DNA of 64,000 bases, taken from assembly GCA_024233285.1 (NCBI GenBank), contig JACKPU010000003.1:248001-312000 (forward strand), in the 5' to 3' direction. Positions 51,240-59,812 of the stretch are shown piece after piece. The DNA is from Opitutaceae bacterium. Its GTDB lineage: Bacteria; Verrucomicrobiota; Verrucomicrobiia; Opitutales; Opitutaceae. Position numbers and translations under genes: made by a program. Below the pieces are notes generated by a model that made no database searches, was not told the DNA's origin, and was given only the letters and a program-made list of their open reading frames with translations. Position 1 is the first letter of the stretch, and each line of letters opens with the position of its first letter.

Positions 51240-52315
51240 TTGAAATCGACCAAGTCACGAAACGTTTCGGCACCTTCACTGCGGTCAATGCGGTGGACCT
51301 GCATGTGCAGGCCGGCGAATTCATCACCCTGCTCGGGCCTTCGGGCTGCGGCAAAACCACGCTATTGCGCATGCTGTCTGGTTTTGAAACCCCCGACGAG
51401 GGCAGCATTCGCATCGGCGGCGAGGAGGTCACGCACCTCGCGCCTTACCGGCGCAATGTGAACCAGGTGTTTCAAAGCTACGCGCTATTCCCGCACATGA
51501 CAGTGCGCGAAAACATCGCGTTCGGGCTGCGCATGCAGAAGGTCGGCAAGGCTGAAACTGCGCGGCGGGTCGATGAAGTCATCGCGCTCGTGGCGCTGGA
51601 CGGATTTGAGGATCGCCGGCCGTCACAGCTTTCGGGCGGACAGCGCCAGCGCGTGGCCCTGGCCCGCGCCATCGTGCCGCGTCCCTCGGTGCTGCTGCTC
51701 GACGAACCGCTCTCGGCGCTCGACGCCAAACTGCGCGCGCAAATGCAGCTCGAACTGAAACGCCTGCAAAAGCACCTCGGCATGACCTTCGTCTTTGTGA
51801 CGCATGATCAGGAGGAAGCCCTGACGATGAGTGACCGCATCGCGGTATTCAGCCGCGGGCGGATCGAGCAACTCGGCACCGCTACGGAAATCTATCACCA
51901 GCCCGCCACTGCGTTTGTCGCCGACTTCATCGGTGAGACGAACTTGCTGCCGGCCGACTGGGTGTCGCGTGACGGTGATACGGTGAACGTGCGCATCGAG
52001 GGCGGATTGGAACTCAAGATCGCCTCCGCGCGCTGGCCGGCGGAGGCCAGGCATGCGTTGGTCTCGGTGCGGCCCGAAAAGATTCACGTGTCCAAAGCCC
52101 CGATTGATGGGGAGAACGTCTTTGCGGCGACGGTGGACGAGGAGCTCTTTCAAGGCGCGCTGAACCGCCTGCTGCTCAAACCCGCCGCCGGGGAGGTCAC
52201 CTTGACGGCGGTCGTGGCCAACGAAAGCGCCCTGCTTGAGGCGGTTCACGCCGGCGATCGCGTCTGGTGCGGCCTGCATATCGACGACCTCGTCGTCGTC
52301 CCGCTGGCGGAGTAA
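51236..52315 (+). CDS. potA: Spermidine/putrescine ABC transporter ATPase PotA
   Basis: A 359-residue ATP-binding subunit. Walker A is GPSGCGKTTLLRM, the signature LSGGQRQRVALARAI, Walker B LLLDEPLSALD, and the switch His lies in FVTHDQEEALTMSD. The C-terminal quarter (from about residue 240) is a TOBE domain (HALVSVRPEKIHV). It drives polyamine import through PotBC. It is the last gene of the operon. Confidence 0.95.
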   Translation: MIEIDQVTKRFGTFTAVNAVDLHVQAGEFITLLGPSGCGKTTLLRMLSGFETPDEGSIRIGGEEVTHLAPYRRNVNQVFQSYALFPHMTVRENIAFGLRMQKVGKAETARRVDEVIALVALDGFEDRRPSQLSGGQRQRVALARAIVPRPSVLLLDEPLSALDAKLRAQMQLELKRLQKHLGMTFVFVTHDQEEALTMSDRIAVFSRGRIEQLGTATEIYHQPATAFVADFIGETNLLPADWVSRDGDTVNVRIEGGLELKIASARWPAEARHALVSVRPEKIHVSKAPIDGENVFAATVDEELFQGALNRLLLKPAAGEVTLTAVVANESALLEAVHAGDRVWCGLHIDDLVVVPLAE

Positions 52316-52319
52316 GGAC

Positions 52320-52334
52320 GTCTCACGCAGAGAC
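52320..52334. repeat. Small hairpin after potA
   Basis: GTCTC (52320-52324) pairs with GAGAC (52330-52334) within CACGCAGAGACGCCAAG, 4 nt after the potA stop and before the convergent small gene. Runs of this CGCAGAG type are familiar as intergenic repeats in bacteria. No T-tract. Confidence 0.35.
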
Positions 52335-52354
52335 GCCAAGCCGCAGAGTTATGG

Positions 52355-52729
52355 TCAGGTTAGGATTTCCAATATCGAAGCGATATCGATGGCATCGAGA
52401 ACTGACTGCACGGTTCTCTTTCTTCCGATTATCGCGACCACGATCAAGGCTACCCCAAAACCAATAAGCGGTAGTGCCAGCCAAAGCGACTCTGAGTCGA
52501 TGCTGACAATGCCACCAACGAGCATGACCAATCCGAGGATTCCCAGCATAACTCGGTGCCATGGCTGGACGGTTTGAATGCGCAGCATCGCCATATCATC
52601 AACGTCCATGTGCTGCTTTCCGGAACAGCGGATGGCCTTCTGCGCAGCCTTGAGCACTTGCTGCTCAAGATACTGTTGGCGGCTGCGGTGTGGCACTTCC
52701 TTGGCGGCGAGATAATCACGCAAACACAC
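52355..52729 (-). CDS. Small two-helix membrane protein of unknown function
   Basis: A GTG start at 52729, 14 nt inside the mnmA 3' end, gives 124 residues. Residues 1-50 are polar with possible helices; two hydrophobic segments follow (VMLGILGLVMLVGGIVSI and LWLALPLIGFGVALIVVAIIG), then a short polar tail. An internal ATG at 52609 would leave mostly the membrane part. No family is recognised. It may be co-transcribed with mnmA. Confidence 0.55.
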   Translation of the reverse strand: MCLRDYLAAKEVPHRSRQQYLEQQVLKAAQKAIRCSGKQHMDVDDMAMLRIQTVQPWHRVMLGILGLVMLVGGIVSIDSESLWLALPLIGFGVALIVVAIIGRKRTVQSVLDAIDIASILEILT

Positions 52730-53885
52730 CGCCGCCGATCAGTTGTTCGCCGCGGTAGAGGGCGATGATCTGGCCGGGGGCAAGGGCGCGTTGCGGGGTG
52801 GAGAATTTGATGTGGGCGGAGGAAGGCGGGATCAGGCGATCCCGCCCTACATCGGGCGTGAATTCGATGGAGACGCGCGGGTCGCGATAGCGCACGCGAC
52901 ATTCGATTGAGACGGGTGTGGTGATCGGCTCGTTGATGAAGCTGAGGCTGTGGACGCGGCATGCGTCGGTCCAAAGCCCGGGGGCCTGCGGCTCGTCAAA
53001 CGCGACAAGCAGCGCGTGGTCTGCGGCGCGTTTGCCGACGACGACGTAAGCCTTGTTGTCGGTGTTCGACGGAATGCCAATACCCTTGCGCTGACCAAGC
53101 GTGAAATAGTGCAGTCCGCGATGTTCGCCGAGCACAGTGCCATCGGTGGCGCGCACGATTGGGCCGGGGTGTTCGGGCACGTAGGCCTTGAGAAAATCGG
53201 CCATCTTCACTTCGCCGATGAAACAGATGCCCTGGCTGTCCTTTTTCCGGGCGTTGGGCAGTCCGGCCTCGGCGGCGAGGCGACGCAATTCGGGCTTGGC
53301 CAAGTGGCCGATCGGGAAGCGTGCGGCGGCCAATTGCGCCTGGGAGAGCAGGGCGAGGAAATAGCTCTGGTCCTTGTTCTTGTCGGCGCCCTCCAGCAGG
53401 GAGAAACCGGATGGCGGAGACCGGAAACCGGAGAGATCGGCAGGACGGTCACCCTTTCCGGTATCCGGTGTCCGGATTCCGGTATTTTCAACCCGGCGAG
53501 CGTAGTGCCCCGTCGCGACCGCCGCGAATCCCTCGGCTTGGGCGTATTTGAGAAAGACGCCGAACTTCATCTCGCGATTGCACATCACGTCGGGGTTGGG
53601 CGTGAGGCCGCGTTGGTAGCCGTCGAGCAGGTAATCGACGACGAGGCGCCGGTAATCCTGCATCAGGTTGACCACGCGAAATTCGATGCCGAGCGTGTCG
53701 GCGACGGCGCGCGCATCGTCGATATCCTGCATCCAGGGACAGTGGCCGATGACGTTGTCCTCGTTGATCCAGTTTTTCATGTAGGCGCCCACGATGTCGT
53801 GGCCCTGTTGCTTGAGCAGCAGGGCGGCGACGGCGCTGTCCACCCCGCCGGACAGGGCGACGAGGATTCTTTCGCGGGCGGCCAT
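52716..53885 (-). CDS. mnmA: tRNA-specific 2-thiouridylase MnmA with two in-frame insertions
   Basis: A 389-residue enzyme (family about 360-370) that thiolates U34 of certain tRNAs using ATP and sulfur carriers. The ATP loop is LSGGVDSAV (residues 11-19), the first catalytic Cys102 is in MCNREMKFGV, and the second Cys221 in SQGICFIGE; ATGHYAR and NKDQSYFL are also present. Two stretches look added: residues about 131-163 (between ATGHYAR and the DKNKDQ loop) and about 344-355 near the C terminus. At the DNA level both consist of palindromic repeats. The catalytic residues are kept, so it is probably functional. Confidence 0.92.
   Translation of the reverse strand: MAARERILVALSGGVDSAVAALLLKQQGHDIVGAYMKNWINEDNVIGHCPWMQDIDDARAVADTLGIEFRVVNLMQDYRRLVVDYLLDGYQRGLTPNPDVMCNREMKFGVFLKYAQAEGFAAVATGHYARRVENTGIRTPDTGKGDRPADLSGFRSPPSGFSLLEGADKNKDQSYFLALLSQAQLAAARFPIGHLAKPELRRLAAEAGLPNARKKDSQGICFIGEVKMADFLKAYVPEHPGPIVRATDGTVLGEHRGLHYFTLGQRKGIGIPSNTDNKAYVVVGKRAADHALLVAFDEPQAPGLWTDACRVHSLSFINEPITTPVSIECRVRYRDPRVSIEFTPDVGRDRLIPPSSAHIKFSTPQRALAPGQIIALYRGEQLIGGGVFA
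52825..52850. repeat. REP-like palindrome inside mnmA (C-terminal insertion)
   Basis: GGCGGGATC (52825-52833) and GATCCCGCC (52838-52846) form a perfect 9-bp stem with a 4-nt loop, followed by CTAC, which reads GTAG ahead of the hairpin on the minus strand. It is translated in frame in mnmA as part of VGRDRLIPPS. The GTAG plus GC hairpin matches the element between potD and potB. Confidence 0.6.
53397..53495. repeat. CCGG-rich palindromic repeat inside mnmA (N-terminal insertion)
   Basis: The right part (53456-53493) has four CCGG tetranucleotides at exact 7-bp spacing (CCGGTATCCGGTGTCCGG and onward). The left part has further CCGG copies, and ACCGGAAACCGGA there is largely complementary to TCCGGTATCCGGT. 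The 99-bp segment is a multiple of three and encodes the Gly/Pro/Arg-rich stretch of residues 131-163. Confidence 0.6.
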
Positions 53886-54016
53886 GTGCCCTACGACGCG
53901 GTCCGCCGCGAATTTGTCAAATTAACCGTGATGCGACCGGCATGGAATCTGCACAGGAATGTCACGTGCTGCGCGCTTGCACGCCAACCGGCCGCGGCGC
54001 ACCTTGTTCGTTCCAC

Positions 54017-56449
54017 ATGAAATCCAATCCGATCATCCGGGCCTGGCTTGAGTCCCTCACCGCGGGGGTCATCGAGTATACGCAGGATTGGAGCAAGGCC
54101 GAGGTGCCGGCTTTGCGTTTGACGGGCCGGAACACCAAGCGGGTGTTCGCCGAGTTTGAAGCGGCCCCGCGGCATGTCGCCGCTCGGCGCTATGGGTATT
54201 TCGTGCAGGATGACGACCAACTCGTCTTTGCCTTGCCGCCCGGGGCGACGACGGAAACCGAGGTCTATGTGGCCGGGGATTTCAACGATTGGGAACAGGC
54301 CGTCGGCGACGAGCGCTGGCGCCTGCAATTGGGTGAGTTGGACGGCGAGCCGATGTTCCTGTGGAAGGGACCGGCCGGACCTTTTTGGTCCGAGCCCAAA
54401 CAGCGGTTCAAATTCGTCACCGCGGAGCATCAGTGGATTCACTTGCCGGAAAACGCGCCGAATCGCGTGCAAGACGAAGACGGCAATGTGAATCACGAGT
54501 TGGATCCTGATCGCACGGGCCGGCAGTTTTTCCGTTTCAGCCTGAAGCATCCGCTGGATCTGGCCCAAACGTGGAAAGTTGCGCCGGTGGCGACGGGCGA
54601 GGCGAGTGTCGTCCTGCAACCGGGTGACTTTTTGTTCTCACTGCACACTGAGCTACCACTCGGCGCGACGGTGCGGCGTGGACAGACAACCTTTCGCCTG
54701 TTCGCGCCGCGGGCCACCGAGGTGCGTTTGTTTTTGGCGGAAAAACCCGAGCCCGGCGCGCCGGCCGAAGTCGTCGCGCTCGAACCCAACGTCGATGAGC
54801 CCTATGTTTGGGAAGCGGTCGTGCGCGAAAACCTGCACGGCCGTTATTATTGGTTTCAGCTCGGCGGCGTGCGGGATGAGTCGGGTCATTTCGATCGCAA
54901 TTTCAAGGTGCTCGATCCTTGCGCGCTGGCGGCGGTCAGCCATACGGGGCCGGGCATTGTGATCGACCGGGCGCGGGTGGCGTCGCCGGATCGCGGCTTT
55001 GTCACGCCGCAGTGGCAGGATCTAGTCATTGCCGAGGCGCATGTGCGGGATTTGGCGGCCCACGCCCCTGTGGCGCTGACGCCGGAAGAACGTCTCGGTT
55101 TTAACGGGCTGCGCAAGTGGGTCGAGAGCCCGGATTTTTATTTGCACCGTCTCGGCGTAAACTGCGTGGAACTCCAGCCGGTGCAGGAATTCGACAACCG
55201 CACGCGCGAGGAATACCACTGGGGTTACATGCCGGTGAACTGGTTTGCGCCGGCCAGTGCCTATGCCTCGAACCCGGCGCAGGCTTCCGGCATCGCGGAA
55301 TTGCAGGCGCTCGTGGCGGCGTTCCACCGGCGCGGCATGGCGGTGATCCTCGACGTGGTTTACAATCACCAAGGCGAGCCCGCCCACCTGATCTTCATCG
55401 ACAAGCTGTATTACTTCGAACTCGACGCGGCGGGCGAACTATCCAACTGGAGCGGCTGCGGCAACGATCTGCGTGCGCATGCGGCGATGGCCAAACGGCT
55501 CATCATCGATTCCTGCCGCCATTTGATCGAGACCTTCGGCGTGGATGGCTTTCGATTTGATCTGGCCGAATTGATCGGCGCCGACGTCTTGCGCGACATC
55601 GAGGTGGCTTTGAAGCACGTGAAGCGCGATGTGATTCTGATCGCCGAGCCATGGAGTTATCGCGGGCACATCGCCGGCACCTTGCGCGACACCGGCTGGT
55701 CGTCTTGGAACGACGGCTACCGCGACTTTTTGCGCGACTACGTGCGGGGTGGCAGCACGGCGGAGGCGTTTGAGTATTTCATCAAGGGCTCGCCGTGGTA
55801 TTGGGCCAAGTGGCCGGCGCAGACCGTCAACTACACCGAGTCACATGACGACCGGGCCTGGATTGATGTGATCACGGAAAACCCCGACTACAACGGCTTC
55901 GCGCCGACGGCCAACGACCGGCGGCGCACGCATTTGATGGCGGCGGTCCTGTTTGCGTCCATCGGCATTCCGATGGTGTCGGCCGGCCAGGACTTTTTGC
56001 GTTCGAAGGGCGGGGTGAACAACACCTACCAGCGCGGCGATCTCAACGCCCTCGATTACCGCAACCTCATCCGGTATTCCGGCACGCACGGTTATTTTGC
56101 CGATTGGATCGCGTTTCGGCGCAGCGAGGCCGGGCGGCTGTTGCGGCAATGGCAGCGTCCCAGCGAGGGATTCTTCCGGGTTTATCCCGCCCCCGACAGC
56201 ACGGCCTGCGCCGTGGTTTACAATTTCGACGCTTCGCAGGGGCATGAGCGCCTGTTGTTCGCCATCAATCCGACCGGGCAGGACGTGACCATCCCGCTCG
56301 GGGACACGCTCCCGGCGGCCGCCGATTGGCGGCAAATCGCCGATCATGAGCGGTTTTTCTCGGGCCACGGTGCCCGGCAACGCCTCGAAAGCAACTTGTT
56401 TCTGCCCGCGCTCGGTTGCGGGTTGTGGGTGGGGCAGTGGCAGCGATGA
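54017..56449 (+). CDS. GH13 alpha-glucan-active glycosidase (pullulanase/debranching type)
   Basis: From the ATG at 54017 the protein has 810 residues (an in-frame extension to 53942 lacks support). There is no signal peptide. Two E-set/CBM48-like domains lie ahead of the barrel (ETEVYVAGDFNDWEQ; QTTFRLFAPRATEVRLFL). The barrel carries the four GH13 regions: VILDVVYNH, VDGFRFDLAEL (Asp515 nucleophile), ILIAEPW (Glu544 acid/base) and NYTESHDD (Asp611). A C-terminal beta domain follows. The build resembles pullulanases that cut alpha-1,6 branches, but isoamylase or branching activity cannot be excluded. It probably works on cytoplasmic glycogen. Confidence 0.88.
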   Translation: MKSNPIIRAWLESLTAGVIEYTQDWSKAEVPALRLTGRNTKRVFAEFEAAPRHVAARRYGYFVQDDDQLVFALPPGATTETEVYVAGDFNDWEQAVGDERWRLQLGELDGEPMFLWKGPAGPFWSEPKQRFKFVTAEHQWIHLPENAPNRVQDEDGNVNHELDPDRTGRQFFRFSLKHPLDLAQTWKVAPVATGEASVVLQPGDFLFSLHTELPLGATVRRGQTTFRLFAPRATEVRLFLAEKPEPGAPAEVVALEPNVDEPYVWEAVVRENLHGRYYWFQLGGVRDESGHFDRNFKVLDPCALAAVSHTGPGIVIDRARVASPDRGFVTPQWQDLVIAEAHVRDLAAHAPVALTPEERLGFNGLRKWVESPDFYLHRLGVNCVELQPVQEFDNRTREEYHWGYMPVNWFAPASAYASNPAQASGIAELQALVAAFHRRGMAVILDVVYNHQGEPAHLIFIDKLYYFELDAAGELSNWSGCGNDLRAHAAMAKRLIIDSCRHLIETFGVDGFRFDLAELIGADVLRDIEVALKHVKRDVILIAEPWSYRGHIAGTLRDTGWSSWNDGYRDFLRDYVRGGSTAEAFEYFIKGSPWYWAKWPAQTVNYTESHDDRAWIDVITENPDYNGFAPTANDRRRTHLMAAVLFASIGIPMVSAGQDFLRSKGGVNNTYQRGDLNALDYRNLIRYSGTHGYFADWIAFRRSEAGRLLRQWQRPSEGFFRVYPAPDSTACAVVYNFDASQGHERLLFAINPTGQDVTIPLGDTLPAAADWRQIADHERFFSGHGARQRLESNLFLPALGCGLWVGQWQR

Positions 56450-56566
56450 CACGACAAATCCTGCAAAACCCTTGCCACTTTGGAACCGCGTTGTTCATTC
56501 ATTCCTTTCCGCGCCCGCGCGGTATCACTTTCCTTATAACCGCAAACATTAGAATCGGAGACTCCC

Positions 56567-57616
56567 ATGGCAGTTAAAGTTGGCATCAATGGTTTCGGCC
56601 GCATCGGCCGCCTCGTATTTCGCGCGCTCGTTGAGCAAGGTCTGCTCGGCTCCACGCTGGACGTCGTCGCCGTCAACGACCTCGTTCCCGCCGACAATCT
56701 CGCGTATTTGCTCAAATACGACACCACCCAGGGTCGTTTCAACGGCTCGGTGACCAGCGAGAAGTCCTCGCCGGACGTCGCCGAGGACGACGTGCTCGTG
56801 GTCAATGGCCACAAGATCAAGGTTCTGGGCGAAAAAGCTGGTCCGGCCGCGTTGCCGTGGAAGGCCCTCGGGGTTGATCTCGTGATCGAATCCACCGGTC
56901 TGTTTACCGAAGCCGCCAAGGCCAAGGGCCACATCGACGCCGGCGCCAAGAAGGTCATCATCTCCGCTCCGGCCAAGGGTGAAGACATCACCGTGGTGAT
57001 GGGCGTGAACGACGAGAAACTCGACCTCGCCCAGCACAGCATCATTTCCAACGCGTCCTGCACGACGAACTGTCTCGCGCCGGTCGTTTCCGTCCTCCTC
57101 AAGGAAGGCTTCGGCATTGAGGAAGGCCTCATGACGACGGTTCACTCCTACACCGCCACGCAAAAGACCGTGGACGGCCCGTCGAAGAAGGACTGGAAGG
57201 GTGGCCGCGCCGCCGCGCAGAACATCATTCCCGCCTCGACCGGCGCCGCCAAGGCCACCGCGCTCGTTTGCCCCGAAGTGAAGGGCAAGCTCACCGGCAT
57301 GTCCTTCCGCGTGCCGACCCCGACGGTCTCGGTCGTCGATCTCACCGTCCGCACCACCAAGGAAACCTCCTACGCCGAGATCTGCGCCGCGATGAAGAAG
57401 GCCAGCGAGACCTACCTTAAAGGCATTCTCGAATACACCGCCGACGAGGTCGTTTCGTCCGACTTCATCCACAGCAAGGCTTCCTCGATCTTCGACGCCG
57501 GCAGCGGCATCGAGCTGAACAGCAAGTTTTTCAAGCTTGTCAGCTGGTATGACAACGAGTGGGGCTACTCCAACCGCGTGGTTGATCTGACCAAGAAGAT
57601 CGCCGCCAAGCTTTGA
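56567..57616 (+). CDS. gapA: Glyceraldehyde-3-phosphate dehydrogenase
   Basis: A 349-residue glycolytic enzyme that turns glyceraldehyde-3-phosphate into 1,3-bisphosphoglycerate with NAD. It starts VKVGINGFGRIGRLVFRAL (NAD binding), with the catalytic Cys in SNASCTTNCLAPV, and STGAAKATALVCPEVKGKL and WYDNEWGYSNRVVDL further on. GGAG 6 nt before the ATG is a clear Shine-Dalgarno, and TATAAC at 56535-56540 may be a -10 box. It leads the gapA-pgk-tpiA set. Confidence 0.97.
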   Translation: MAVKVGINGFGRIGRLVFRALVEQGLLGSTLDVVAVNDLVPADNLAYLLKYDTTQGRFNGSVTSEKSSPDVAEDDVLVVNGHKIKVLGEKAGPAALPWKALGVDLVIESTGLFTEAAKAKGHIDAGAKKVIISAPAKGEDITVVMGVNDEKLDLAQHSIISNASCTTNCLAPVVSVLLKEGFGIEEGLMTTVHSYTATQKTVDGPSKKDWKGGRAAAQNIIPASTGAAKATALVCPEVKGKLTGMSFRVPTPTVSVVDLTVRTTKETSYAEICAAMKKASETYLKGILEYTADEVVSSDFIHSKASSIFDAGSGIELNSKFFKLVSWYDNEWGYSNRVVDLTKKIAAKL

Positions 57617-57631
57617 CCATTTAAAATACCG

Positions 57632-57705
57632 GCCACGGCGGCATGGTGCCGCGGAGAATTTACGAACCTTCTCCGTGACTCCGCGTCGCCGTGGCTCTTT
57701 TGTTT
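57632..57705 (+). terminator. Large hairpin with T-rich tail between gapA and pgk
   Basis: GCCACGGCG (57632-57640) pairs with CGCCGTGGC (57687-57695); inside, GCGGAGAA can pair with TTCTCCG. The tail TCTTTTGTTT follows directly. It fits a partial terminator or processing site that would let gapA be expressed above pgk and tpiA. Confidence 0.6.
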
Positions 57706-57709
57706 AACC

Positions 57710-58954
57710 ATGCCGAAATTCAAATCCATCCGCGACCTCAACTTGGCCGGCAAACGCGTGCTGATCCGCGTGGACTTCAACGTCCCGCAGGACAAGGCCA
57801 CCGGCGCCATCACCAACAACCAGCGCATCGTCGCTGCGCTGCCCACGATCAAGCACGCGCTCGATCAGGGAGCCGCGGTGGTGCTGATGAGTCACCTCGG
57901 CCGGCCCAACGGCAAGGCCGTGGCGAAGTATTCGCTCAAGCCGGTCGCGGCGGAATTGGAAAAGCTACTCGGCAAATCCGTCACGTTCCTGAACGACTGC
58001 GTCGGTCCGGAAGTTGAGGCCGCCTGCGCCAAGCTCGCGCCCGGCACCGTCGTGCTCATGGAGAACCTGCGCTTTCACATCGAGGAAGAAGGCAAGGCGA
58101 AGAATGAGGACGGCACTTCGACCAAGGCCGACAAGGCCGCCGTCGAAGCGTTCCGTGCCAGCCTGTCCAAACTCGGCGATGTGTTCGTCAACGATGCGTT
58201 CGGCACCGCGCACCGCGCGCATTCTTCGATGGTCGGCGTCAATCTGCCGGTCAAGGCCGCCGGTTTCCTGATGGAGGCCGAGCTCAACGCTTTCGGCAAG
58301 GTGCTGGATAACCCGGACCGCCCGTTGCTCGCCATTCTCGGCGGCGCAAAGATTGCCGACAAGATTCCGCTCATCACCAATCTGATCGAAAAGGCCGACA
58401 AGATCATCATCGGCGGCGGCATGGCCTACACCTTCAAGAAGCAGTTGCAGGGCATGGCGATCGGCAACAGCCTGTTCGATGCCGAAGGAGCGAAGATCGT
58501 CGGTGATCTCGTGGCCAAGGCCAAGGCCGGCAACGTCGAACTCATCTTCCCGGTCGATTACGTGTGCGCGGATGGTTTTTCTCCCGACGCAAACACCCAG
58601 GCGGCGGACGATGCCTCGGGTATTCCGGACGGCTGGGAAGGGCTGGATGCCGGGCCGAAGTCGATCGCGCTGTATCGCGAGGCGATTCTGTCGGCCAAGA
58701 CCATTATCTGGAACGGTCCGGCGGGCGTGTTCGAGTTCGAGAAATTCTGCGGTGCAACCAAGGCGATGGCCGCCGCCGTCGCGGAAGCGACGGACAACGG
58801 CGCGACCACGGTGGTCGGCGGAGGCGATACCGCCACGGCCGCCAAAAAATTCGGCGTGGCCGCCAAGGTCACGCATTGTTCCACCGGCGGTGGTGCCAGC
58901 CTCGAATTCCTCGAAGGCAAGGCGCTGCCCGGGGTGGTTTTCCTCGAAAGTTAA
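57710..58954 (+). CDS. pgk: Phosphoglycerate kinase
   Basis: A 414-residue glycolytic kinase that makes ATP and 3-phosphoglycerate. Signature RVLIRVDFNVPQD near the N terminus, MSHLGRPNGK, NDAFGTAHRAHSSMVG, the hinge and nucleotide region LGGAKIADKIPLI, and the C-terminal GGGDTATAAKKFG and HCSTGGGASLEFLEG. Length and motifs are normal. It follows gapA after the hairpin and precedes tpiA by 50 nt. Confidence 0.97.
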   Translation: MPKFKSIRDLNLAGKRVLIRVDFNVPQDKATGAITNNQRIVAALPTIKHALDQGAAVVLMSHLGRPNGKAVAKYSLKPVAAELEKLLGKSVTFLNDCVGPEVEAACAKLAPGTVVLMENLRFHIEEEGKAKNEDGTSTKADKAAVEAFRASLSKLGDVFVNDAFGTAHRAHSSMVGVNLPVKAAGFLMEAELNAFGKVLDNPDRPLLAILGGAKIADKIPLITNLIEKADKIIIGGGMAYTFKKQLQGMAIGNSLFDAEGAKIVGDLVAKAKAGNVELIFPVDYVCADGFSPDANTQAADDASGIPDGWEGLDAGPKSIALYREAILSAKTIIWNGPAGVFEFEKFCGATKAMAAAVAEATDNGATTVVGGGDTATAAKKFGVAAKVTHCSTGGGASLEFLEGKALPGVVFLES

Positions 58955-59004
58955 GCGCGGCCTCGCATTCCGCCGCGATTGCGCATAATTCAACGCATTC
59001 AAAA

Positions 59005-59775
59005 ATGATCTTACGCAAAAAATTCATCGCCGGTAACTGGAAGATGAACAAGACGCCCGCCGACGGTGCGGCCTTGGTATCGGAAATTGTCACGGAAATC
59101 GGCCGCCAGACCGACGTCGACGTGCTCGTTTGCCCGCCGTTCACCGCCTTGGAAAGCGCCGGACGCAATCTGGAGGGCTCCAACGTCAAACTCGGCGCGC
59201 AGAACATGCACTTCGAGCTCAACGGTGCTTTCACCGGCGAAGTCTCCGCGCCGATGCTGCGCGACCTTTTCGTCACGCATGTCATCCTTGGTCACAGCGA
59301 GCGCCGCGCGCTGTTTGGCGAGACCGATGCGATGATCAACCAGAAGGTGCTGACCGCGATCAAGAATCAGCTTCGTCCCATTCTCTGCGTGGGTGAAACC
59401 CTGTCCGAGCGCGAAGCGGGCGACACGCTCAAAGTCGTGCAAACGCAGGTCGAGGCCGGCCTCGAAGGCGTGGGCAAGGATCAGGCGCCCAGCGTCATCA
59501 TCGCCTACGAACCGGTATGGGCGATCGGCACCGGCAAGGTCGCCACCTCCGATCAGGCGCAGGAAGTGCACGCGTTCATCCGCGGCCTGCTGACCAAACT
59601 CTTCGGCGAAACCATCGCCCAGAAAGTGCGCATTCTCTACGGCGGTTCGATGAAACCCTCAAATGCGCCCGAGCTGCTCGCGCAAAAGGACATCGACGGC
59701 GGTCTGATCGGTGGCGCCAGCCTCGAAAGCCGCAGCTTCGTTGATCTGGTCAAGGCCGCCGCAGACGCGAAGTGA
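59005..59775 (+). CDS. tpiA: Triosephosphate isomerase
   Basis: The ATG at 59005 gives 256 residues beginning just before FIAGNWKMNK, the family start with the catalytic Lys; longer in-frame reading lies within pgk. The catalytic His is in LGHSERR, the Glu in AYEPVWAIGTGK, and the phosphate loop YGGSMKPSN and GGASLES closes the barrel. It interconverts dihydroxyacetone phosphate and glyceraldehyde-3-phosphate, and would take up the dihydroxyacetone phosphate proposed to arise from acid sugars. Confidence 0.97.
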   Translation: MILRKKFIAGNWKMNKTPADGAALVSEIVTEIGRQTDVDVLVCPPFTALESAGRNLEGSNVKLGAQNMHFELNGAFTGEVSAPMLRDLFVTHVILGHSERRALFGETDAMINQKVLTAIKNQLRPILCVGETLSEREAGDTLKVVQTQVEAGLEGVGKDQAPSVIIAYEPVWAIGTGKVATSDQAQEVHAFIRGLLTKLFGETIAQKVRILYGGSMKPSNAPELLAQKDIDGGLIGGASLESRSFVDLVKAAADAK

Positions 59776-59780
59776 AGCTT

Positions 59781-59812
59781 ACGAGCCGGAACCTCCCGGC
59801 TCGTTTAGTTTT
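59781..59812 (+). terminator. Rho-independent terminator after tpiA
   Basis: ACGAGCCGG (59781-59789) pairs with CCGGCTCGT (59796-59804) around a 6-nt loop and is followed by TTAGTTTT. It lies 5 nt after the tpiA stop and closes the glycolytic operon. Confidence 0.8.

Noticed and set aside
53456..53493. Short tandem repeat in mnmA as a CRISPR-like array
   Set aside because: The 7-bp period is far too short for repeats and spacers, and no cas gene is nearby.
58564..59004. N-terminal extension of triosephosphate isomerase
   Set aside because: The upstream frame lies inside pgk; the ATG at 59005 gives the normal family start and length.
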